Origin: Epiperipatus broadwayi
Lineage: Eukaryota > Onychophora > Udeonychophora > Euonychophora > Peripatidae
DNA: 64,000 nucleotides
Assembly: GCA_028023455.1 (NCBI GenBank)
Contig: JAQFVV010000073.1
Coordinates: 310,001-374,000, forward strand
Direction of reading: 5' to 3'
Shown here piece by piece: positions 1 to 11,269 of this stretch. The position numbers and the translations under genes are program-made. Under the pieces are notes generated by a model. That model had not been told where the DNA came from. It was given only the letters and a program-made list of their open reading frames with translations, and did no database searches. Position 1 is the first letter of the stretch, and every line of letters starts with the position of its first letter.

Positions 1-440
1 AATGGAAAAAGTTTATAAATAGAACTAAGCTAATTAACTAGTTCGTTATTACGCATGAACACAGTGCTATAGAATTTTTGAATTTACAATATCCAGTTTC
101 ACATTAGAATTGTGGGAAGACTATGTGGTTTACTCATGCATATTTTATATTGTTGGATCCATCTTTTCCTTATGTTTCAGAAAATGTAAGTTTTATTTTT
201 CTATCATAAAAGTTGACAATTTTATGATAATTTTTGTGGTCAAGTAAATTGATTTTTTTTGTCTTTCATTTTTTTGCTAGTTAATGGAAGAATATTAGCA
301 TTAAAATTACTTTGGAAAAAAGGCAAATTTTGACTGATGTATTTAGAAGACAATATATATATATATTATTGTCAAATTTACCATGGTCCAAGAAATCATG
401 GCAATTGAAATCAAGTGTCAAGATAATATATATATATTAA

Positions 441-541
441 TAATAAAAAGTCAAATGGCACATGACTTATATTTAGCTTGCAATTACCAATATGTAAACT
501 GAAGAGCATAAGTCATGTGACATCTGACTTTTTATTATTAC
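441..541. repeat. Imperfect inverted repeat (fold-back) at the edge of a hammerhead element
   Basis: The block at about 444-472 (AAAAAGTCAAATGGCACATG onward) is repeated in reverse complement at about 509-537, with a short loop holding TTGCAATTACCAATATGTAA. The same loop text recurs near 20,925 beside another hammerhead element. This suggests the fold-back is the start of a second, inverted copy of that element rather than a chance hairpin. Confidence 0.6.
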
Positions 542-547
542 TATTAA

Positions 548-897
548 TATTTTGCTGTTGGGGCTTTGGCTAAATTAAATGGCTAAGCCTATTAATATAT
601 GAAGTATCTGAATTAAGTTCAGGCCCATATAATTTTTTCAGTTGGAGAGCTGACTTTAAAGACATGCAGATGTCTAAAGGTTTAGATCTTCCTGAGAATT
701 ATCTTTTAGATAAATGCTTAGCTTGAGTTGGTTTTTTGAATCTAATGTTCCAACTCCTCACTGAAGAGACCCATAGATCGAAACCGGTCTGGGGATGAGG
801 ACAATCTAAGATAAAGATGATTTGAATGCCTTCTCTTGTAGTAGCATTTATCATAATATAAAAAAAGGCTTGCTTAGAGCATTAGCATGCTCTTAAG

Positions 898-900
<3 letters not shown>
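548..900 (+). mobile_element. Short non-autonomous hammerhead repeat, family A (approximate ends)
   Basis: This roughly 350-bp non-coding repeat has a relative in reverse orientation at about 20,868-21,290. They share, in order, a TTCAGGCCCATATAA block, TAGATAAATGCTTAGCTTGAG, the hammerhead core and a block reading GATTTGAATGCCTTCTCTTG followed by AGCATTTATCATAA. It contains no ORF and ends near a (TA)n tract. More distant relatives are the dimers at 33,187 and 56,823, which share the ATATGGGTCTGA-type block and the hammerhead position. The end points are estimates because only diverged copies were available for comparison. Confidence 0.6.
755..795 (+). ncRNA. Type-I hammerhead ribozyme motif, core intact
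   Basis: A self-cleaving RNA fold can be drawn. Stem I pairs TCCTCA (755-760) with TGGGGA (790-795), six pairs including one G-U. The core CTGAAGA is at 761-767. A weak stem II with GA/TC closing pairs and an ATA-containing loop lies at 768-779. GAAA is at 780-783. A minimal stem III follows, with A783 facing T788. The cleavage base is C789, so the NUH triplet is GTC. All CUGANGA and GAAA core bases are present. Stem III is very short, as in hammerheads of Penelope-like elements, where activity often depends on dimer formation. In vitro activity is inferred, not shown. Confidence 0.7.

Positions 901-936
<36 letters not shown>
901..936. repeat. (TA)n microsatellite
   Basis: Uninterrupted TA dinucleotides at the downstream edge of the hammerhead repeat. 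Confidence 0.95.
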
Positions 937-938
<2 letters not shown>

Positions 939-2977
939 AACAGCATTTTTCTCTCATAATTAATTCTTAACAGTCAGATGCTTCACCTGGAAGTTCTCAA
1001 ATGTTAGTGTGATGTGCTAAAATATAAATTTCCAGTTTTGTGGTAAAGTCAGGAGTGCAAGCTTCACCAAAACAATTCGTTTATGAGGAGTCTTGAGTGT
1101 GAAACAATTTTTAATAAAATTCAACATGATCCAGATTATCTACCAGTCATTGTTACTTGACCTCTAACTATGTGACTTTTTTCTATTCTCTCAAATAAAA
1201 AATGCCTCAATTGATTTTTTTTTTGTTGATGACTTGTAAAAAAATGACTCAGACATTAAAAGGCTTCACTTTGTAAGTATTTCTGGGGTAGTTTAAAAAG
1301 TGAAAAACATGTTTAGATTAGTATATTGTATTAAATGGACAGTACTTTGTAGGATATTAAATATATAACACTTAAAAATAAATAATACATTTTTTATTAT
1401 AAAGTTCTGGTTAATTTTGGATTGTCTCTCATCTTTTCCAATCAAATATCTGGATTTATCAGTGAATTCTTTACATTTAAAATCCATTATAGGATTATTA
1501 TCTCCTATACAAAAGTTATAAAACACTGATCTCAATACATTTATATTTCATAGAACTTTGCCCAGAATTTTGAAATAATTAGAAATGTTCATTCCATATA
1601 TATATATAGTAACATTTTTTCACTTTTTAATAGATCTGGTAGGCCTTCTTTTACTCACCGTAAATTTAGTGAAAGTTAATCAAGCTATGAACACAGAAAA
1701 CATAAATATTACATTCATATTTCTATAAAACATAGCTATATTTCCTGATTAACTGGCCTAGAAATTATTTCAACTTACACTAATGGTGGAACCAGCTTTT
1801 TATTTATTTTTATAAGGGTGCCAGGATTCATGTAAGAATCGGCTGAAATCAGTCGCATTGCACATCATAAATAAAAAAGAAAATGATTTTAAAAGAAAAC
1901 TGGGTCATAGTTTACCATAGATAAGGTTTTTTAAAAAAAATATTATTCCCAGGGCTTAATTAATAAATATTGGCAAAGGGTAAATTATAAATTCAAGTTC
2001 TAATAAACTAAAATAAATAACTAAAATTAATAACATACAAATGAAAGTGATCATAAAAGTTAAATATTTTATTATGCAATTAAAATATTTAATAAATAGT
2101 TATTATTATTTAGAAAGGACCATGCATGCTAATTCAGCTAATCATTTTATATAATCAATACAGTCCATTTCTTTTAGTTCTCTTTTTAAACAATCCATTG
2201 ATCGAAACATCATAACTCAGGGAATGTCTCTATCAGAGTTATATCACAAGTTTATATTAAGAATTGTTTGCAAACTTAATTTAGTCACTATTGGGATATG
2301 AATAGTTTAGCTTAGTGGTAAGTTTGTATAGATTTATGGGATCTTGAGCTCATGGAAATTATAATTGGTCTCTCCTGCCTGCATTTTCAATTATCTATCC
2401 ATGCTATAATTGGAGCTTGGTTGTGATAACCTCTTCATTACAGTGTTCATGAGGCTTTGTTCAGCAATTGGCATACCTGTGCGGAAGTATATTACTGCAA
2501 CAGATTATGCTCATGGAAACTTTGAACTCTAAGCCACGTAACCAGAAGGTAAAGAAAGACCTAGATCAAAGTTGTCCTCTTTTTTTTATACCTTGATCCA
2601 GTTTTTGAAACTTCTGCACATGTTATTATTATCATGACACTTAGGTTTTAATCTTGTACATTCTTTATTAGCTTTAGGTTACAAAGTCTTTTTTGACATA
2701 ATTCTGCCATCTTTAATTAGCTTCCAAAAATGTTTTACTGATTGTAATTTTTTACTTTGAAATTCCTTTCCAATTTTAAGTTTTAATTGAATTACAGATA
2801 AATAATTCTAAACAAAAAGTATCAACTGTCATTGTACGTTAAAATAAACTAAATTATATAAATTAAAAAAAAAAAAAGTTTAAAATGTGTCTATTTAAAA
2901 GATCTTTAAATTTACTTTTTTTTTTTAGCTTTTAAATATTTTAAATGCCAATATATTTAGACCATATATTTGGAGAC

Positions 2978-3009
<32 letters not shown>

Positions 3010-6000
3010 TGTGCCCTTGTCTGTAGGTCATAGGTAGGGAGAAAGGTCAAATGTGAAAAAAATTTTAAATTTTAAGTTATATTTAGGTGATATAAAAGTA
3101 ATAATAGTTTTGTAATACAATTTTAAGCTAAAATACCTAACAGATCATAGTGTAATAAAGTATTTTTAAAAGTAAACAGTTAAATAAAGTGTTAATATCA
3201 TTGCTTATGGTTGTGAAAGCTGGCCATACAAAATAACACAGCTATAGATAGCTAAAATTATTGTAATAAATTTAAAATAATAGTCTAAGAATTAATAGAT
3301 TAAATAAATGAAATATAATTTTATAGTTAGTCAAAATTAATAGGATATATTTTTTATTAATAAACTTTAGGATGGTGAGAGTTATATTTGGTTCTATAAG
3401 TTTCAATTTATTTTCCAAAATTTTATAAAGTACGTTAGTTTTGGTGATTTAAACCGAGACATAAATAAAAAAGAAATTATTTTATAAAGTTGATAGACAC
3501 GTGATCGTATATTAAATGCCTTCACGCACACACACACTTGGTAGATAATAATAAAGTTTGTGAATTTAAAACTAGATATAATTGCCATCCATCATTAAAA
3601 TTAAAAGTTAAAAATGTTATATATTGTCTTAATAATTATTTTAAAGATCAAAAAATAAGTTTATCAAACTATAATTTAATTTAATAATATTAAGTTAAAA
3701 TAATATTCCAGACATTACGTCATAAATATTTATTTAAAAGTACAGTTTATTATCCCAAAATAGAATGACTAATATTGTTCGCGCTAAAAACAAATATTGA
3801 CCAATCAACGGATTTAAATTGGCAAGAAAAAAATCTAAGATAGACAGAAGCGGGAGACGGAATGTGAAAGTTGAAGAGGACGGTAACCTTTTTGAATTGC
3901 TTGTAACATCAAAGCTGAAAAAGTAGTTTAAATTTATAAATTAATAATTATTCTAAGTTAGTCTTTAACAGATAATATAATCTTGTATCCAGAAAGATGA
4001 TTTGCTAATTTCTACGTGATCTTACCAGTGGATTTATTCAAATTTGACCATTCATACTACAGTAAAGATGGAAATACCAAAAATAATAATTGAAATAATT
4101 ATTGAAAGAAAAATGAGTGAAAATTGTATAAGTTTTATGTTGTTCGTGCTCAACCAGAAACTAAATCCTATAACGCTAAAAAAAAAGAAAAGTAATACAA
4201 AGAAGACGCTGTGTGAAAATATAAGAAAGAAAATATTTACTGTTGAGAGAATCTTATGACGAACATTTGTTTCATAAGTACTTAAAACTAAGTCATATTT
4301 CTCTATGAGAAAAATCATAGTATATGTTCAAGTAAATATAAAGTGAATGAGGAAGAAAAATATGATATATTAAAGGAAAACATTATTTAAAAATATAATT
4401 TCCAAAAGTAAAAAGTAGGAGAAAAGCCATAGTCCTGTATGAAGTGCTATATAAATTTACTAAGAGGAACCTAGATTTTATCTCATAATAGAGAAAAGGA
4501 AAATATATTTAAATGGAAGAAATATTGTTTAAACAGAGATAAATTAATCACTAAAGGAGGAAAATGGATCCAGGGAAATAAGGAAAAATTTATTGAATTT
4601 TCTAAAATAAAGTACAAGATGCATCGAGGGAAAACCAAGCGCGCGGGGAAAAAGAAGAAAAAATTAGCAGACTATATAAAGGAGATATCAAGAATAAGTG
4701 GGAAAATTATGAAGAAAACTAAGGATCATCGTCTAAGAAGAATTAATAAACATAATTAAAATTTTAAATAGAACATTAAGTGACTAAAGAAAATAAAGTA
4801 TATTTTTTATTTAGCTTTGCAAGGAACGATTTTCCAAGCGAATCCAACAAAGATGTATCGTAAATATAATTTTAATATTTTTTTTTATTGTATTTAAAGT
4901 ATAAAATTTGAATTAGCTTAGGGAAACATATAAACATAAATTTTATAATAGTTATAATTAAAATATGAGCTAATGGAATGAGAGAAATATTAATAATAAA
5001 TAAAATGTGTGTATGGAAAATGTTAAACACCTACTAGAAGTCCTGGAATGGAGAAGTTTACAAATACGATCCAGAGGATAGAGATCGTTGGTAATTTTAA
5101 TATTATTGGTAATATGTAATGTAATTTTTTTTATAGGTCATCTATTAATGAATGAGGTATGAACGATGTTAAAAGTTATAAGTACACATTTATCCAACAT
5201 CAAACATATATTTGAGAGAGTAGTAAAACTTTTAAAAATGTGCATGCAATAAATAATCTAAAATAATTAATAATAAGTAACATATTAATTATGTGATTCT
5301 TTTGAATTTTATATTGAAAATATCCAAATAGTTTAGAACAACAGAGATAGAAATGTACGAGAAGTATAGTAAAGAATTTTCTTAAGAATAGCTGTATAGT
5401 TATATTAAAAATGAATTTTATTATTATTAGCAAGATAGACAAAGAATTTGTCGATGTAATGTAGAGATGAATCTGAAGAAATCAGTCAGATAGTGACTTG
5501 GGAGTACTGATATCAAAGGAAACCAAGAGGATGTTTTATTGAAATATAAGGAATGAAATATGGGGATCATAATAATTTGTGTGACCTCAGTATAGATAAC
5601 TTTGCCCTATAACTGAGCACATATATTCTGGACAGTGTCTTTACATATCTTTGAAACTTTCTGATGTGATGAAGCTGAAGAAATAGCTTTAGCATCCTTC
5701 CACTATTAGAGGCAGATAGACAGATAAAAGTCACTCCTCTATGGCGTCCTTAAATTCACTGTGCCATGATTGTCGAAGTTTTATAAAGGATAATATCTTG
5801 TTTATTTTGATCCAATACATCTATATCTTCGCTATCTTGATTTCATGGAAATACATCGTCAGGGAGATAATTTTATAGAAATGATACATAAGATAGAAAG
5901 GAAGCTAGATATTAGTTATGTAAGAATAGTTGTTTACTAGAGTAAAGTAGAATTGTATAAGTCCAAAGTGAAAGTATCAGTATTATAAAAGATGGAGAAT

Positions 6001-8779
6001 CATATGATGTAATTTATAAAGAAAAAAAAAAACTTTAGAATTAAGTTTTAAAGCAAGAATAAGATTTTAAAATATTGTACGTGATATTTTAAGAGGAGAG
6101 ATTGCATGTTTTGTGTGGCGAAATGATTTAAAATGTATAATAAAAAAAATGTGTATTTGTACATGGTGTGTGGATGACGTTAATTGCTATATAAAACTAG
6201 GAATAGGATCAATAATTCGACTGATAATTATTATATGATCGATGATAAAACTGAACATCAAATTGTCATAAGGATTAAATTCTGTAGGATTCCATACTAA
6301 CAAGAATATAATTAGAATTTTGTAATTTTTGTATGATTTTACATAAAAGTAAAGATTTTATAGAAATATAAACTTGAAATTATAGGGATATAAATGTCAA
6401 TAGAAAATTTTAAATAGATAGAATTTTGTGTATTAAACTAAGCTCAAAACATGTATCTGAAGATAATAATATTGTGAAATATATTTTTGTAATTATTAAT
6501 GGTAAAAGGGTAAAATAAAAAATTAGATAATAATGATGTTAAGACATCAACGGGTAGAAATAAAAGAGTTTGTAATAAGTAGATAGGGATATCCGCTGTA
6601 AATAATGTACAAATTGTTACTTGTTATAATGTTAATAAAATGTTATAAAATTTTATTAGTAAGCTTTGTGTCTTGGTTGTTGTTTTTCCTACACATGAAA
6701 TGCATGAAATCACAACACACGTTTATAATTAAACATATTTAAGATTTTGCACAAAATAAATAAACATTAGAAATTTTAATAATTTATTTTATTTTATTTA
6801 CGTAATGAAATGAAAGAAGTATAATTAGAACAGATATGGTCATAACTTGATTGCCACAGTATTTAAGTAAAATATATGCGAACGTTACCACATAACTTTT
6901 GATTATCGGATTGATAAATATTACCACGAAAATATTTAATACATCTAGAAAGAAAAGAGGATTGTATTACTCTATTATTGTCATTGTTATTATTAATTAG
7001 TTATTCTTTACGTAGTGAATTATGACATAAAATTCCCTTATCATAATTTGCTATGGCAATATAAAATCAGTTTTAATTACAATTTATAAACCTGGGATTT
7101 AATTATTTACTTACTTATTGATTTATCTATTTGATTTGAAATGATTAGATCAATTTAATTCTATTTTATTTAATTAATTTATTTTATGTGAGCTAGATTT
7201 TGTTTAAAAGTATTAAGATATGATACTTCGTCTTGTTCCTTTGTCATTGCTCCAGGTCTCATGGAAATAATAAAAGATATTTGTGTTGATTTATTTCATA
7301 GACACGACTAGATTTTATGAAATTCTGAGCTAGTAATTGTTTTATTTAAATCATAATAATATGTTTGATAGACTGAGCTAAAGAACCCGGAATTATTATT
7401 AATATTAATTGTTATTGACCGGAAATAAATAAGTAACGAAAATCCGGAATATTTAACATACTTTTGGCATGTTGTTGTTAATAATGTTATTATGGAGCAA
7501 GAGAAGGGAGGTTACAATATATATAATGATAACAGTAGTCCTATATAAATTAAGCAGAAACACTTTCAATTACATTGTAATCATTATCAACTGAAATCAT
7601 GTACACAAAACAAAAAGAAGCAAATATCAAGTGATTTTCCAAGAATTGTTTATATTGATGTTAAAAGATTATCTATTTAGAGCCACAAACTTTTAAATAT
7701 AGGATATGATAGAGACACATTCCACTTACATTAAATAAGTTTAATAATAAATCTTACAACTTTATATAAGTAAAAAATAAGAAATGGATACCAATGCCAT
7801 TTAAAAATAATATTCTATCATAAATTAATGATAAATATATTGTTTCATTTTATGTTTTTCCAAAAGTAATTTAATTGGTTAATAATTTGAAGTTAAGTTT
7901 AAACTTTGCATGTTTGGTTATTATTCTGTAATTCAATACTAGCGCTATAAATGCATAAACACAATGCTAATATTACCTTTATGTTTATGCATTTATAACA
8001 CTATTATTGGTTAATAATTGTAAAAAAATAATATTCCTAAAAGACAAAATAATATTATATATCAAATTATATGAAACTGCAACAAATTATATATTGGGGA
8101 ATCAGGATGTATTTTGAGAAAAGATTAGAAGAACATCAGTTACTATACTATCATCTAAGAAATCATTATAAATAATGAGTCTAATACTGTCTCAGTTTTC
8201 TTTGACCATAAAAAATCTTGCAATTTTAAAATTATTATTAGCCCAGATCACACAAGAATATTGAATAAAAAAAGACATCATAAAAAAGGAAAATTAAAGA
8301 GGAAATGTTTTTAAATCAACTTAAAGATTGTATAGTAAATAGACATTCCATTAATATTGATATACACAGTCCTTGGTAAATCATATTATATTCATTTTTT
8401 TTGTTTTATCTGTGGTTTCAGTTGATAATGACTACAATATAATCAAAATTATTTCTACCTCATTTATATATTATTGTTATTATTTACCATTGTTATAATT
8501 CAAAGTTTACATATAGTATACTTTTATCCAGTTTCCTGAATATTACAAAAATTCCCTGTAGTTAAAATTTTTTGGAAGTAGCATGCGCCATCTCTTGGTC
8601 AATTTTGGTCACAATTTTTTCATTTTAGGCTTATTTGATAGGAAATTTAATGCTTTCAATTTTAGTTCTAAAAACATCCGCATATAGCATTATATTTTTT
8701 AAAAAAATCATTAATCTTCACAGCCTATTTGTTACATCACTGTGTCTTCTTCTCTGATTGGATACCTACCAAATCTTCT
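937..8779. other. AT-rich DNA without a recognisable gene
   Basis: All reading frames are short and broken. A (TA)n tract lies at about 2,984-3,010. Between about 3,800 and 6,650 the plus strand is purine-rich, and a few plus-strand frames read like eroded protein (for example GEVYKYDPEDRD near 5,050 and LYLRYLDFMEIHRQGDN near 5,820) with scattered stops. That suggests a decayed element I cannot identify. The rest (937-3,800 and 6,650-8,779) shows only AT-rich low-complexity DNA. Confidence 0.5.
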
Positions 8780-9240
8780 AGGCATGTTTCTAAATGACAG
8801 ATTCAAAAACAAGGATCCGTAACAAAAAACAATTATCGCTACAGAATGAAGATGTACACATTCGTAAATGATTTTGATGTAAATAATTATATTTATTGTA
8901 ATTTTTATGTTCACAAATAATATAATATAGTGCTCTATCAAAATATAAAGTTTGACTCGGAAAATTTTAAATATTAGAAGAAAAATACATTTGGAGAAAT
9001 AATCCATAACAAAAAACAATTATCGCTACAGAATGTAATCAGGCAATTTCTAAGGTGTGTTCCTAAATGACAGATTCAGATACAACAATGAAGCTGTATA
9101 CGTTCGTAATTGAAGTAAATAACTATATCTATCATAATTTTTTACATTCATAAATAAAATTTAATGTTACTTTATGGAAATATAAAGTTTGATTTGGAAA
9201 ATTTTAAATTTTACAAGAGAAATAAGCATGCGGGAAATAA
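8780..9240. repeat. Local tandem duplication, about 190-230 bp unit, diverged
   Basis: A 29-bp block (starting TAACAAAAAACAATTATCGC) is identical at 8,820-8,848 and 9,007-9,035. Around it the two halves align more loosely. Both contain TTTCTAA or TTCCTAA followed by ATGACAGATTCA, an ACATTCGTAA/ACGTTCGTAA block, and ATATAAAGTTTGA followed by GGAAAATTTTAAAT. The flanks are clearly diverged while the 29-bp block is identical, so the order of the blocks has been disturbed since duplication. No coding potential is seen. Confidence 0.75.
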
Positions 9241-11244
9241 AAAGAGAATTACTTGAGAGCTGGAGACTGAATAACGACACAATCATTGTTTAGAATATAA
9301 TTCTTTTGTTTTACTGCTAGCTATTTTTTACACATTTCTCTTATATTTTTCTACAGTTATTAACATTATTTTTAATTTTTCGTTACATTTAACCAATTTG
9401 AATCTAAAATTATTCAATTTTTAGAAGCTGAATTAAAAAAATTCTGTGTATTTTAGATTAATATTTTAACAATAGAACCAATTGCAAATGAAACGGACGA
9501 ATCATATTGTTCTCAGATTTAAGTAGAGAACCAATAGTTAAAAGAATCAGTTAACAGGTTTAATGGGTACTTAAAAGTTTAAATTTTATTCACAATTAAC
9601 AGTACCTATATATGGCATTTTATATTAAAGTATTACATTTTTATTTACAACTTTCAAACTCACTCCTCTCACAACTTTGACACCATCCAACTTAGATAAA
9701 TACAATAATGATTATTACTAACCATTTACTAAACTAAAGATTATCTCTAGCTCAGATATAAACTTTATATCTCAGTTAAAGATTACTATATCTGATTTTA
9801 TATTAATAATGCAAAAACATCCATAATCAATAAGATCGAGACAATTTCTATTTATTTTAGTGTACCATATAAAATTGATTAATAAGCAATAGCAAAATAA
9901 ATAAATCAAATCGTTTCATTTATTAATGAATTCTAGTATTTTGTAGTCCCATTACGATGTACTTTAAACTATGACAAGTAAGTATACTGCGAAATCTAGA
10001 GAGTTAAATAATTACACAAATATTTTCAACGCAATAGTTACCATTTACCAATATGCATAAAAATGTAAAATAGTTGGTTTTAAATATTCTAATATTCTTG
10101 TAAAACAAATTAAAAACAACCAATGCTTCAATAATTTTTCATTAAAAAAATATAGAAAGAATAGTAATGCGAAATGCATAATCCGTTGAAAATATAAGTT
10201 TATTTCACTAGCTTAAGAAATAATAATTTTCAACTTGAAAAGAATTCCAACAATTATCTCCAAAAACTATTTTTCTATAATATAATTTCATGCTTTTTTT
10301 TTAAATTTGTCTTTTAAATTTTCAAAAGCTGAATATTTTTTTAAAATAAAACTCTATTGAAATAACTGAACCATTTTTGAGTTTGAAAAATTAGATAAAT
10401 GAAAAACAAATGATTTTTGAAAAAAAAAGTACAATATTTAAATCTTAAGAAATGAAGGGTAACCATTTACTTCTAATCAATAATGAGAGATATAAAATAA
10501 AATTTCACCCTCAACTTTTGAAATATTAGGCCTTGAAACAGATCCATAAAAATGAAACAAAATAGTTTGATGTTTAAAGTCAAATGTCATAGATGTTTTT
10601 TAAAACTTTGAAAAATGAATACTGAGATATTTTAACAAATTATCTTCTCTCTTTATATATCTATATTTACTCCCAAAATAAAAAAATTAAGCAGATTTAG
10701 AACTTGACACACTGGCTGCCATTGCTAAAATTGATTACTTCGTTCCAAAATAAAAAGATAACTGAAATGTCTACATAATCTGAGTGAAATTTGATTTTTT
10801 TTTCACAATCCAAGAAAACTTAGATATTCTTTTAAATATCAGCATCATAACTCTCTATTCATCTACATATTGATTATTAATGAATGCATAGCTGTTTTTA
10901 GCTAGAAGTGATACAAGAAATATGACTTGTGGGGAGTAGAAGATGTACTATTTTGAAAAGAAACAAAACAACCATTTTTTTTTGTCTCATTCTATGATGA
11001 AAGCAAAAGTTGTAATACAATTAATGTTTTTTTAAAAAGTTTTTATATGGATTTTTTCTAATTGAAGATTCCTGAATAAACAGAAATAAAAATAATTCTA
11101 CTATTGTGACTTATTTGTCATCAATAAGATTAAATATCGTGTCTGGCCATTGCCTATATGTCATTTATGTACTCAGTGAACATTGTATCATAATAAGTAA
11201 GTTTGTCAAATGTTTTATATTTAAGCTTATAATTAAAAAAATCT
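9241..11244. other. AT-rich DNA; includes a fragment of the family C repeat body
   Basis: About 9,645-9,800 resembles about 56,310-56,460 and, in reverse complement, about 50,960-51,080. The shared text is CTTTGACACCAATC-like sequence followed by AATACAATAATGATTATTA. Those two other copies lie beside hammerhead family C motifs, so this is probably a fragment of the same repeat without its ribozyme. The rest of the interval shows no feature. Confidence 0.5.
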
Positions 11245-11255
11245 ATTTAGCATAT
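11245..11255. repeat. Target-site duplication, left copy
   Basis: ATTTAGCATAT here is repeated exactly at 14,554-14,564 on the other side of the RTE element. The copies directly abut the ATC-repeat tail on one side and the conserved 5' end on the other, as expected from target-primed reverse transcription. Confidence 0.9.
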
Positions 11256-11269
11256 CATCATCATCATCA

